64,000 bases of DNA from CAWIHK01 sp963835935 (GTDB lineage: Bacteria > Bacteroidota > Ignavibacteria > UBA10030 > CAVZMI01). The stretch lies in the NCBI GenBank assembly GCA_963835935.1, contig CAWIHK010000001.1, positions 1 through 64,000 of the forward strand, written 5' to 3'. Position numbers and translations under genes: made by a program. Shown here one piece after another: positions 45,240 through 52,777 of the stretch (position 1 is its first letter; every line of letters starts with the position of its first letter). Below the pieces are notes generated by a model, which saw only the letters and a list, made by a program, of their open reading frames with translations, searched no databases and was not told where the DNA came from.

Positions 45240-45800
45240 ATGGAAGAATGGATCAAGTTCTATACTCCTTATTTTGCAAACGAAGATGAAGCTCATGAAT
45301 TCGTAGAATGTTGTGAAAATGGGTCAGGTGCAAGTTCTGCAAAATTAATTATGCATCAAACACAACGACTCATTTCTTTATCAAAAGATGTATCAGTTCT
45401 TCGTCAGGGGTATGATGGTCTTCAATTGTTATTTCTCATTATTTGTGCTGAGAATGTGGCTAAACTTGCGTATAATTTTAACAAGGAAAGTAGCTCACGG
45501 AAGTACGTCAAAATATTCTTTACCGAATTTCTTAGCGAAGTTGATAAGAATTGTCTTATACAAGGCGTTGTTGGATTTAATAACGAACATCTATCCCTTG
45601 AAGCAATTGTTATGGCATTTTATAAAATTCGATGTGAAGTTGTCCACGAAGGCAAAAGCTGGGGATTTTCTTTCAGTAAGAATGGATCGCAAATGTTTAG
45701 TTTGCCAAATTTTATAGTACGTATTCAATTAAAAGAGTTACGCGACATTATTGTTAGAGGCTCTATTTGTGCAGCCAATAAATCGTTAATCGCGGCCTAA
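45240..45800 (+). CDS. Cassette-borne protein with HEPN-like R-x4-H motif
   Basis: 186 residues, mostly helical, not in a family I can name. FYKIRCEVVHEGKSW contains R-x4-H followed by G-K, the spacing of HEPN-domain proteins (often RNases or toxin components), in the last third of the protein as usual for HEPN folds. Assignment is tentative. The ORF starts 23 nt after the attC core and its TAA stop lies inside the next attC core, GCCTAAC at 45795-45801. That core is split by the IS1111-type element. Confidence 0.65.
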   Translation: MEEWIKFYTPYFANEDEAHEFVECCENGSGASSAKLIMHQTQRLISLSKDVSVLRQGYDGLQLLFLIICAENVAKLAYNFNKESSSRKYVKIFFTEFLSEVDKNCLIQGVVGFNNEHLSLEAIVMAFYKIRCEVVHEGKSWGFSFSKNGSQMFSLPNFIVRIQLKELRDIIVRGSICAANKSLIAA

Positions 45801-45843
45801 CCACTTTAAAAAGGAAAAAGTCAAGAGAAAATAGATCTCCCGA

Positions 45844-46105
45844 GACATCATAACATGAATGATGTCGAAAATGTTCATTGAATTAATAAAGACCGATGCG
45901 TGCTGGTGCCGCATACTCTATCGAGTGGACAACCGCTCGAACGCAATGACGTCCAAACCACTTTACGGATTTACTTCCAATTCATTCATATATCAATGAA
46001 GGAAGTTCGTCTCGGCAAAGCGAGACACTCCAGATATTAAAACGGCACAACGCCTATCTTCCCAATCCAGGCGACGATGCTCAAGGCAATCAGTTAGGCA
46101 TCCGG
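45844..46105 (-). ncRNA. Candidate bridge RNA / seekRNA of the IS1111-type element
   Basis: The non-coding arm downstream of the transposase. Reading 5'-3' on the minus strand it contains, in order: GCCTAAC (46099-46093, same as the left target flank 45795-45801); CGCCTGGAT (46073-46065, complement of the right flank 47205-47213); TTGATA (45996-45991, same as the right element end 47197-47202); TAAAGTGGTT (45965-45956, complement of the left junction 45799-45808). Stem-loops flank these words, for example GTCTCG/CGAGAC near 46010-46027 and GACATCAT/ATGATGTC at 45844-45866. The order target-left, target-right, donor-left, donor-right is that of bridge RNAs. The exact RNA ends are unknown. Confidence 0.65.
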
Positions 46106-47095
46106 GCTTGATAGGCGCGGCCACTGCTGTGATTTCTGTCGACTAATCGGTTGCCCCTTGAATCCTTTATATTGTGATTTATTTTTTAAAATATAATAGA
46201 CAATCTTCGCAAGTTCTTTGGCAACACAAGCGCGAGCGATGGCTTGTCCGGAACGCCTGGCACGTTTCAGATAGAAGCGTTTGTATTCTGCATAATATTG
46301 AATGGCATGAACAGCAGCATCGGAGAAAGCGATCTTAAGATATTTATTGCCGTCTTTACTTGAGCGATGATGCATAGAGCGATTGGAGTTATCGGCTGCG
46401 GGCACGAGACGGCAATAGGAGACAAAATGTTTATCTGAATCGAAGCGTTCGATGCCGTCGATTTCGAGATAGATGGTAAATGCCGAGAGTTTGCCGATGC
46501 CGGGAATGTAGAGAAGTCGTTGGATATCGTCGTTGGGAATCAGGACCGGATGGAGAGATTTTTCGAGTGCAAGGATCTGCTCGGCGAGTGTATCGCGCGT
46601 ATGTTCTAAGACAGCGAGTTGGAAACGATACGGATCAGGCACAGAGCCGTTAAACTTTGCATGAATGCTTTTGAGTCGTCGTAGTGTGTCGGAATGTTGC
46701 TGGACAAGGCGTAAACGAATGCGCATGGTATCGCGCAGACCTCGCAATTCACGGCTGATTTTGTGAGCGCGTGGAATAAGATTCTGTCGTAAAAGTATGG
46801 CGAGGGTTTGCGAATCAACTTTATCTGTTTTAACTTTAGCATAACTGATGGCTTTGAGATATTTGGCATGAGCAAGAACGAGTTCGATACCGTGATCGCT
46901 GAGAAGATCGTTGAGCCAGTACCAACCTGTTGTAGATTCGACGACAGCTTGATGAGAGCCGGGCAAGGACTGGAAATAATCGAGCACACAATGATCGATA
47001 TTTTCAATGCGTTGTTGTTTGACGACAGTACCGTTATCATCAACGGTTGTGATATACGAGTTATCAGAATGCAGATCGATACCTGAGTAATACAT
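46094..47095 (-). CDS. IS110/IS1111-family transposase (DEDD recombinase)
   Basis: 333 residues from the ATG at 47095 (AAGGAG 7 nt upstream); the frame is open up to 47224 but family members start at YYSGIDLHSD. RuvC-like DEDD residues are D7, E53, D91 and D94 (KTDKVDSQT). The C-terminal Transposase_20 domain has the helix-hairpin-helix IPGIGKLSAFTIY and the serine region SSKDGNKYLK, where the catalytic serine lies. The TAA stop is within GCCTAAC, the presumed left target guide of the RNA. It recombines guided by a bridge RNA in studied relatives. Confidence 0.9.
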   Translation of the reverse strand: MYYSGIDLHSDNSYITTVDDNGTVVKQQRIENIDHCVLDYFQSLPGSHQAVVESTTGWYWLNDLLSDHGIELVLAHAKYLKAISYAKVKTDKVDSQTLAILLRQNLIPRAHKISRELRGLRDTMRIRLRLVQQHSDTLRRLKSIHAKFNGSVPDPYRFQLAVLEHTRDTLAEQILALEKSLHPVLIPNDDIQRLLYIPGIGKLSAFTIYLEIDGIERFDSDKHFVSYCRLVPAADNSNRSMHHRSSKDGNKYLKIAFSDAAVHAIQYYAEYKRFYLKRARRSGQAIARACVAKELAKIVYYILKNKSQYKGFKGQPISRQKSQQWPRLSSPDA

Positions 47096-47204
47096 GGGAA
47101 TCTCCTTTTGCGCCTGAGGCGCATCAGCCTTTGGCTGAGATCGTGAATGTTGTTTACTTCGACAATGAGCAATGTACATAATCGGGAGATTCCTTTTTGA
47201 TAAT

Positions 47205-47413
47205 ATCCAGGCGCTCCCCGACAAAGAACGTCGGGATTCTCAATTCGACCACGACTTACCTAAAGAACGATAAGTCTGTCGAATTGGAACAAGCTGACGG
47301 AAAAAGCGCGCGCGTTGAAAGTTTAAATTGTGAATTTAGGTAAGGTATCACGCGCGACGGCGGTAAAGTTGGAAGATTATCAGTGCCGCAGCTTAGCGCC
47401 GATCCTGCTTAGA
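47205..47413 (+). other. Right part of disrupted attC site(s) with hairpins
   Basis: After the element, ATCCAGGCGCTCCCCGAC continues an attC-like L'' segment. CCCGAC/GTCGGG (47217-47235) and CAATTCGAC-GACTTA / TAAGTC-GTCGAATTG (47241-47286) are strong hairpins. AAGCTGACGG (47291-47300) and CCGCAGCTTAGCGCC (47386-47400) repeat the stem pair of the attC at 45069, again with the unpaired A. The right core is degenerate (CTTAGAC where GTTAGGC is expected). It may be one long attC or two fused remnants. Confidence 0.55.
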
Positions 47414-47435
47414 CAAATAAAGTAAAGAATTTCTT

Positions 47436-47975
47436 ATGGAAACCAATTATTATATGATCCAGGAAAGCGAAAGAATAATTATAATTTGTATAGTGATGAT
47501 CAGTTTAGGAAAACTAATTGACTGGTTTCTTCGAAAGAGGTAAAAAGACCAAATTTTAGAATCTCTAAAGCGTTTCGAAAATTTGTTAGCAAAGACTTCT
47601 ATAAAAGAATGGCAATGGCTTATCGCAAAATACTTATTAGATTCATTTAATAAAATTAGAAATTTCTGGCATAAAATAATGTTTATTTTCGAACCAGATG
47701 ATGATCTAACAAAAAATGAATTAAGAGCATATTCTTTTCCGGAAGATTTTAGAAAATTTACAAAAGAAGGCTTTTATGGTCTTGCACTTGTGTTCCTTCT
47801 CATGATAATGCCATTAATTTTATATTCATGGGGTATTAAAAATAATATTTGGTTTCTTACTACTTTGCTTCTTCCAGGGATTTTTATATCGCTGTTTCCT
47901 ATAATAGCGATAATTCTAGTAATAATCAGAATCACACTTGTCCAAAATAAAATCTCCGGAAAGTGGTACCTTTAA
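47436..47975 (+). pseudogene. Membrane protein gene with in-frame stop, truncated by an IS4-family element
   Basis: A 35-codon ORF from the ATG at 47436 (one membrane helix, IIIICIVMISLGKLI) ends at TAA 47541-47543; the same frame then stays open to 47975 with two further membrane helices (FYGLALVFLLMIMPLILYSW, then WFLTTLLLPGIFISLFPIIA). Only a TTG at 47583 could restart it. The last 12 codons lie inside the IS4-family element, which begins at 47939. Most simply this is one cassette gene of at least 178 codons damaged by a nonsense change and an insertion; two small overlapping genes are the alternative. No family recognised. Confidence 0.55.
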
Positions 47976-49293
47976 GGTGGAAACCAAAAAAGAACAACCA
48001 CAAACCGGAGCGACATATGTCACATAAGGGTACGAACATTTTTTCACAAATAGTAGAATATATTGATAAAAAAGAATTCGCCCGAATAGTTCGTAAGAAT
48101 AACGGGGAACGTCATACAAAAGGATTTTCGTGTTGGGAACAATTGGTGAGCATGCTATTCTGCCAACTTGGGAAAGCCCAGTCCTTGCGAGAAATTTGCG
48201 GTGGATTGGCGACATGCATGGGAAGACTGTCACACCTTGGATTAAAAGAGAGTCCCAAGCGGTCAACATTATCCTATGCAAATGGGCACCGATCATATGA
48301 GATTTTTGAAGAAACATTTTATCAGGTTTTACAACACGCTCAAACATGTATACAAGGGAAAAAGTCGTTCCGATTTAAAAATAAACTTTTTAGCATGGAT
48401 GCGACAACCATAGACTTATGTTTGAATTTATTTGACTGGGCAAAATTCCGTCGGAAGAAGGGGGCAGTGAAACTCCACATGTTGCTTGATCACGATGGAT
48501 ATCTTCCTGTGTTTGCCCACATTACCGATGGAAAAACACATAAAGCAACAGTCACAAAGAACAAAATTGCCAATGATTTCAGCTTTCCCGCCGATAGCAT
48601 CATCGTCTTTGACCGAGGATATAACGACTACGAACAATTCGCCCATTGGTGCGATCAGGACATTTACTTCGTAACCCGCATGAAAAGTAACGCAACGTAT
48701 GATGTTGTTCAAAAGAACCCCCTACCTCAGAACAGCAATATTCTGAAAGACGAGATTATTCAATTTAACGGCCCGGTCACTTCAGAAAAATGTGAGTATG
48801 ACCTTCGCCGGATCGAAGTATGGGACGAGAAGAACCAGACGATCCTGGTCTTACTCACCAATCATTTACGATTTGGCAGTACAACGATTGCCCGGATTTA
48901 CAAAGAACGATGGCAAATAGAGATCTTTTTCAAAACACTGAAGCAGAACTTGAAAATCAAAACTTTTGTCGGCACCAGCGCCAATGCTTTGAAAATTCAA
49001 ATTTGGACAGCATTACTTGTCATGCTAATTCTTAAAATACTTAGAGCAAAGGCTATGTTTAAATGGTCACTCTCAAATCTTGTCGCAATGTTGAGATTCA
49101 ATCTCTTTACGTACCGGGATCTCAATGAATGGCTCAATGATCCATTTCAGAGTCCACCATTTGTGCCAGATGTTCAGCTTTCTTTATTTGATCTTGGACA
49201 GCATTCAGGGGCTTACTCCAAGACTTTCCTAAAATATTGTCCAAATTGAGCCATGATCAATAGTTTTTTATCTATATCTATTTATTTTGGACA
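47939..49293 (+). mobile_element. IS4-family insertion sequence
   Basis: 1355 bp with 13-bp perfect terminal inverted repeats TGTCCAAAATAAA (47939-47951, and reversed at 49281-49293) around one transposase. No clear target duplication is seen in the flanks (ATCACACT before, GTAGTGAA after), perhaps because of later change. It truncates the preceding membrane-protein gene. Confidence 0.85.
48017..49249 (+). CDS. IS4-family transposase (DUF4372 plus DDE domain)
   Basis: 410 residues from the ATG at 48017 (GGAG 6-7 nt upstream). The N-terminal DUF4372-like region (SHKGTNIFSQIVEYIDKKEF, SCWEQLVSMLFCQLGKAQSL) is followed by a DDE RNase-H domain with acidic residues in FSMDATTIDL, IIVFDRGYND and YKERWQIEIFFKTLKQ (the Y-(2)-R-(3)-E signature of IS4). 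The gene is intact, so the element may be active. Confidence 0.92.
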   Translation: MSHKGTNIFSQIVEYIDKKEFARIVRKNNGERHTKGFSCWEQLVSMLFCQLGKAQSLREICGGLATCMGRLSHLGLKESPKRSTLSYANGHRSYEIFEETFYQVLQHAQTCIQGKKSFRFKNKLFSMDATTIDLCLNLFDWAKFRRKKGAVKLHMLLDHDGYLPVFAHITDGKTHKATVTKNKIANDFSFPADSIIVFDRGYNDYEQFAHWCDQDIYFVTRMKSNATYDVVQKNPLPQNSNILKDEIIQFNGPVTSEKCEYDLRRIEVWDEKNQTILVLLTNHLRFGSTTIARIYKERWQIEIFFKTLKQNLKIKTFVGTSANALKIQIWTALLVMLILKILRAKAMFKWSLSNLVAMLRFNLFTYRDLNEWLNDPFQSPPFVPDVQLSLFDLGQHSGAYSKTFLKYCPN

Positions 49294-49657
49294 GTAGTGA
49301 AGCCAAGTATTAGTATGGTAATACAATATTATATTTAGCAGTACTATTTGATAATACAATCCTCTTTGTAATAATTACTCAGTGGTGTTACGCGCAAAAG
49401 ATGAATTAGAAGCCGTGCCTTTGGCAGATTCCTTCGGAACGAAATATGAAATGGTTTCTGGAGCTTTTTTCTCAAACGGCGCTGCGTGAGGATTAATAAC
49501 AGATTAATTCTTGTTTTCCGGTGTTCGCGTTCTTTCATCGTTTTTGAAAGAGAGTAGTATGTAGATTATCTCTCTTGCTCGAAAGGAACTATAAATTATT
49601 TTTCAATTATCTATTGACTTTTTACATAACAGCTTGGGGCGCTGGATTGCCATCAAG
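49294..49657. other. Intergenic region after the IS4-family element
   Basis: 364 bp, AT-rich, without a credible full gene. A minus-strand frame of about 38 codons ending at 49381 (PHAAPFEKKAPETISYF...) looks like a possible decayed C-terminus but cannot be assigned. No attC site was found here, so the array does not visibly continue past the IS. Confidence 0.4.
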
Positions 49658-50554
49658 TTATTTCAAAAGAACAAGTCTAATTGATTTTGATTCATTATTT
49701 ACACGTACAACACATAGATATACACCGCTAGATTTATTTAACGCGTTCCAAATAATAGAATGATTCCCGCTTTCGAGTACACCATCAAATACAGTTTCAA
49801 CTAACTTTCCCAAAATATCATAAATACATATTGTTGTTTCCGATCTGCTTGAAATATTAAAAGATATTACCGTAGCAGGATTAAATGGATTAGGATAATT
49901 TTGTTCAACAACAAAATTTTGCGGGCCCTCTTTTGATTTATTCGTTTCGACTGAAGTTACTACCTTATTTGTGAGCGTATCATATGCAATAGTTTCTATC
50001 CCTCCATAATCATGAAAAGCCGTTTGGATAACACCTGCTGACTTTACTACTGTAGTTGTATCCGTTTCTGTAAATCCATGTAAAAATGATGAGTATTCAG
50101 TAATAATTAATGTATCTTGTAATGCTGCTGGCGAGTAGCGCGAAAGCAGTGTTTCATTTGACGATAAAAAAAGATAGGGATAAATATTTTCTGACGCATA
50201 TAAGGTCAATTTATGATTACCACTTAAATTTTCAACAATTGTAAACAAAGTAGAATCGATAATTGTATATGATGTATCAGACTCATGTCGAGGAATCTCA
50301 TCAAAGCTATAAACGACATTCCGTTTTTCCTGAAAATTCCAAATAATCGAATCTGGAGTTACATTATTTGAAAGTACAGTATATTGTGCTTTGCCATCAT
50401 ACCATGAAAAAGTAGATATTATTGGATTTTCAATCAGGCAATGATATGCGAACGTCCACCTATTGCCAACACTTAATGGAAAAAAATCATTAGAAGATGT
50501 TTGTGCAAGAACAACCGATGGAACAAATAAAAACCAAAAATATTTATAATTCAT
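49658..50554 (-). CDS. Secreted protein with type IX secretion sorting domain
   Basis: 298 residues: a signal peptide (FWFLFVPSVVLAQ), a beta-rich body of unknown function (DFFPLSVGNRWTFAY is a recurring start in such proteins), and a C-terminal T9SS sorting domain of about 80 residues (VEQNYPNPFNPATVISFNIS, ICIYDILGKLVETV, NKSSGVYLCVVRV). The domain directs export through the outer membrane by the Por system, and here serves as the clearest phylum marker. The gene is AT-rich and solitary. Confidence 0.88.
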   Translation of the reverse strand: MNYKYFWFLFVPSVVLAQTSSNDFFPLSVGNRWTFAYHCLIENPIISTFSWYDGKAQYTVLSNNVTPDSIIWNFQEKRNVVYSFDEIPRHESDTSYTIIDSTLFTIVENLSGNHKLTLYASENIYPYLFLSSNETLLSRYSPAALQDTLIITEYSSFLHGFTETDTTTVVKSAGVIQTAFHDYGGIETIAYDTLTNKVVTSVETNKSKEGPQNFVVEQNYPNPFNPATVISFNISSRSETTICIYDILGKLVETVFDGVLESGNHSIIWNALNKSSGVYLCVVRVNNESKSIRLVLLK

Positions 50555-50707
50555 ATTATCCTATCTGCTGTTTTTGTTGGCTAACTTTTATTTATTATGG
50601 TTCCCTCATTAAGCCGGGGTTTTAATTATGGTCAATATATCATAATTTATTAATGGACACGCTCCAAACCGTCGATAGTCATTACATCGATCAACGATGC
50701 AGCATCT

Positions 50708-51198
50708 TTATATTAACGTATGCACCGCTGAAGTTATGATGAACCGGTCCCCGATTACAAAATCCACAGTGAATCCTGAGCCTACCTTCATATACCTCTC
50801 GCGGCAGGGTACTTCGACTTGATCTTGACGGGCTTCTCATAACCGTTTTCCGTTTTAACGGGCTGGGCGTTGGTGATCTCCTTCACCGCCATGGTGAGCA
50901 TCATTCACTCGATCCAATAGACAATATCCACTTCAAGCGTCTTCGGAACATCATCAGACGTCTTGAATTTTCCCGGTTTAAATTTTCAAACCAAGTTCAA
51001 TGCTCCTACTTGTACCGCAAGCCTTTGTCTAAGACTATTATTTTTTACAATTTGATAAAGTAAAGAACAACTTTTTGAAAAGTTAGAAGCTTTTTTTAAT
51101 ATAGTCAAGTTTGTTGCGAAAGATATTGCAATAAGTTCCTGAAGTAAACTTTTCCACAAATCGACAATCCCGAATCCACAATTCAATTTGAGCTTCAT
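50708..51198 (-). pseudogene. Decayed gene of unknown family
   Basis: Minus-strand coding-like sequence with breaks. One frame runs KFKTSDDVPKTLEVDIVYWI, reaches E and TGA, then MMLTMAVKEITNAQPVKTEN and GYEKPVKIKSKYPAARG to a second TGA; a +1 shift continues as MKVGSGFTVDFVIGDRFIIT to a stop at 50708. Upstream in the first frame, another TGA separates a 70-codon ORF starting at 51198. Internal stops at likely tryptophan positions and a frameshift indicate decay. The protein family was not identified. Confidence 0.5.
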
Positions 51199-51266
51199 TT
51201 TTTTATTTATTAGCTTTATCTTTCAATAAATCAAATTTAAAAATTTTGGATATTTTAAGGATACTT

Positions 51267-52775
51267 ATGAAAAAACGATTCTTTTTATTTCTTATCGTAT
51301 TCAGTGTCATTTCGATTTCTTATGCTGCTGAAGACGGCTTTACATCCGTCCAATCTCAAGTCGTCGAACAAACACTAAAGAATGGTTTAAAGATTATCAT
51401 CTTGCCGCGGCACGACGCGCCGGTGGTTTCATTTCATACGTACGTCGATGTTGGTTCGGTGAATGAGGACAGAGGCATTACCGGTCTGGCTCACATCTTC
51501 GAGCATCTTGCTTTTAAAGGAACATCAACTATCGGTACGAAAGATTATAAAAAAGAAAAAATATCTCTCGAAAAACTCGATCATGCCTGGGAAACTTTAC
51601 GCACCGAGGAACGGAAAGGTGATAAAGCAGATTCTACAAAACTCATCCAACTTCGATCCGCATTCGAACAAACTCAGGCAGAAGCGTCTTCCTACGTGGT
51701 GAATAACGAGTACGGCCAAATCACCGAAGAAAATGGCGGTGTTGGTTTGAATGCAAACACTTCGTGGGAAGCCACACAATACATCATCAGTTATCCATCC
51801 AACAAACTTGAATTATGGATGTCTCTCGAATCATCGCGATTTCTCGATCCGGTGTTTCGTGATTTCTACAAAGAAAAAAATGTAGTAATGGAAGAACGGC
51901 GCATGCGGACTGAAAGCAGTCCCGTTGGAAAATTAATTGAAGACTTCCTTTCCGTTGCTTACAAAGCTCATCCATATCGCGATCCTGTGATTGGATACAC
52001 GAGCGATCTGGAATCGATTACTCGAACTGACGCGATCAATTTCTATAAAAAGAATTACGTTCCGTCGAATATCGTGGTCGGAATTGTCGGCGATGTGGAT
52101 CCGGCTGAAGTTATTCGTCTTGCTGAAATTTATTTTGGAAGAATTTCAGCCGGACCAAAACCGGAAGCGCTGCGGACAATCGAGCCGCCTCAGCATGCCG
52201 AGAAGAGGGTTTTGCTCCATGAACATTCACAGCCATTTTTTGTGATGGGATATAAAAAAGGATCGATGCTCGATCCGGACGATGCAGTCCAGGATGCCAT
52301 CACAGATTTGATGAGTTCCGGCAGGACGTCGCGGCTCTATCGTTCGTTAGTGAGAGATAAAAAGATTGCAATAGATGCCGGAGGATTTTCAGGTTTTCCG
52401 GGACAAAAATTTCCAAACATGTTTGTATTTTACGCCGTTCCCGCGCAAGGAAAAACGAATGCCGAATGTCAGTCGGCGATCGAAGCAGAAATAACAAAAT
52501 TGAAAAATGAACCGGTTGACGACGAAACACTAAAAGCCGTCAAGACACGCGCGAAGGCGGAGTTAATTCGTTCACTTGCTTCAAACAGCGGATTCGCCGG
52601 TGCTCTTACATTCTGGCAAGTGATGACCAACGATTGGCACAACATGTTCAAGCAATTAGACAACATAAACGCCGTGACGGCGGCAGATATTCAACGCGTC
52701 GCGAAACAAATTTTCACGGACGATAACCGTACCATCGGAACAATCGAACCGGTGAGTGAAGAGAAGGAGAAATAA
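51267..52775 (+). CDS. M16-family zinc peptidase (catalytic subunit)
   Basis: 502 residues from the ATG at 51267 (AAGGA upstream; the frame extends to a TTG at 51246, but the signal peptide MKKRFFLFLIVFSVISISYA begins here). The inverted zinc motif H76-I-F-E79-H80 is present, with the distal glutamate about 100 residues on in a helix near LELWMSLESSRF, after a roughly 60-residue insertion of charged residues. M16 peptidases degrade peptides in a clamshell chamber. The next gene, 3 nt apart, encodes the partner without the motif, as in M16A/B pairs. Confidence 0.9.
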   Translation: MKKRFFLFLIVFSVISISYAAEDGFTSVQSQVVEQTLKNGLKIIILPRHDAPVVSFHTYVDVGSVNEDRGITGLAHIFEHLAFKGTSTIGTKDYKKEKISLEKLDHAWETLRTEERKGDKADSTKLIQLRSAFEQTQAEASSYVVNNEYGQITEENGGVGLNANTSWEATQYIISYPSNKLELWMSLESSRFLDPVFRDFYKEKNVVMEERRMRTESSPVGKLIEDFLSVAYKAHPYRDPVIGYTSDLESITRTDAINFYKKNYVPSNIVVGIVGDVDPAEVIRLAEIYFGRISAGPKPEALRTIEPPQHAEKRVLLHEHSQPFFVMGYKKGSMLDPDDAVQDAITDLMSSGRTSRLYRSLVRDKKIAIDAGGFSGFPGQKFPNMFVFYAVPAQGKTNAECQSAIEAEITKLKNEPVDDETLKAVKTRAKAELIRSLASNSGFAGALTFWQVMTNDWHNMFKQLDNINAVTAADIQRVAKQIFTDDNRTIGTIEPVSEEKEK

Positions 52776-52777
52776 TC

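Larger units (their letters stand above)
45801..47203 (-). mobile_element. IS1111-type IS110-family element inserted in an attC site
   Basis: Approximately 1403 bp, boundaries uncertain by about 3 nt because TAA occurs at both ends (45798-45800 and 47201-47203). Subterminal inverted repeats AAAAAGGA at 45808-45815 and TCCTTTTT at 47191-47198 sit about 6 bp from each end; ATCTCCCGA is also inverted (45835-45843, 47182-47190). The transposase is on the minus strand, with about 290 bp of non-coding sequence downstream. Subterminal repeats and a downstream non-coding arm define the IS1111 group, several of which target attC sites. The left flank is an attC core; the right flank ATCCAGGCGCTCC resembles the next attC segment. 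Confidence 0.8.

Noticed and set aside
45795..46099. GCCTAAC...GTTAGGC read as the two cores of one 305-bp attC site
   Set aside because: Too long for attC, no paired inner boxes between them, and the right-hand word lies in the transposase stop. The guide-RNA explanation accounts for both words.
49344..49538. 64-aa minus-strand ORF after the IS4-family element
   Set aside because: Highly basic with no motif and no ribosome site; another frame over the same DNA looks equally coding-like, so neither is supported.
50708..51198. Use of UGA as tryptophan (alternative genetic code)
   Set aside because: TGA is a normal stop in well-defined genes here (for example the methyltransferase), and Trp is TGG elsewhere.
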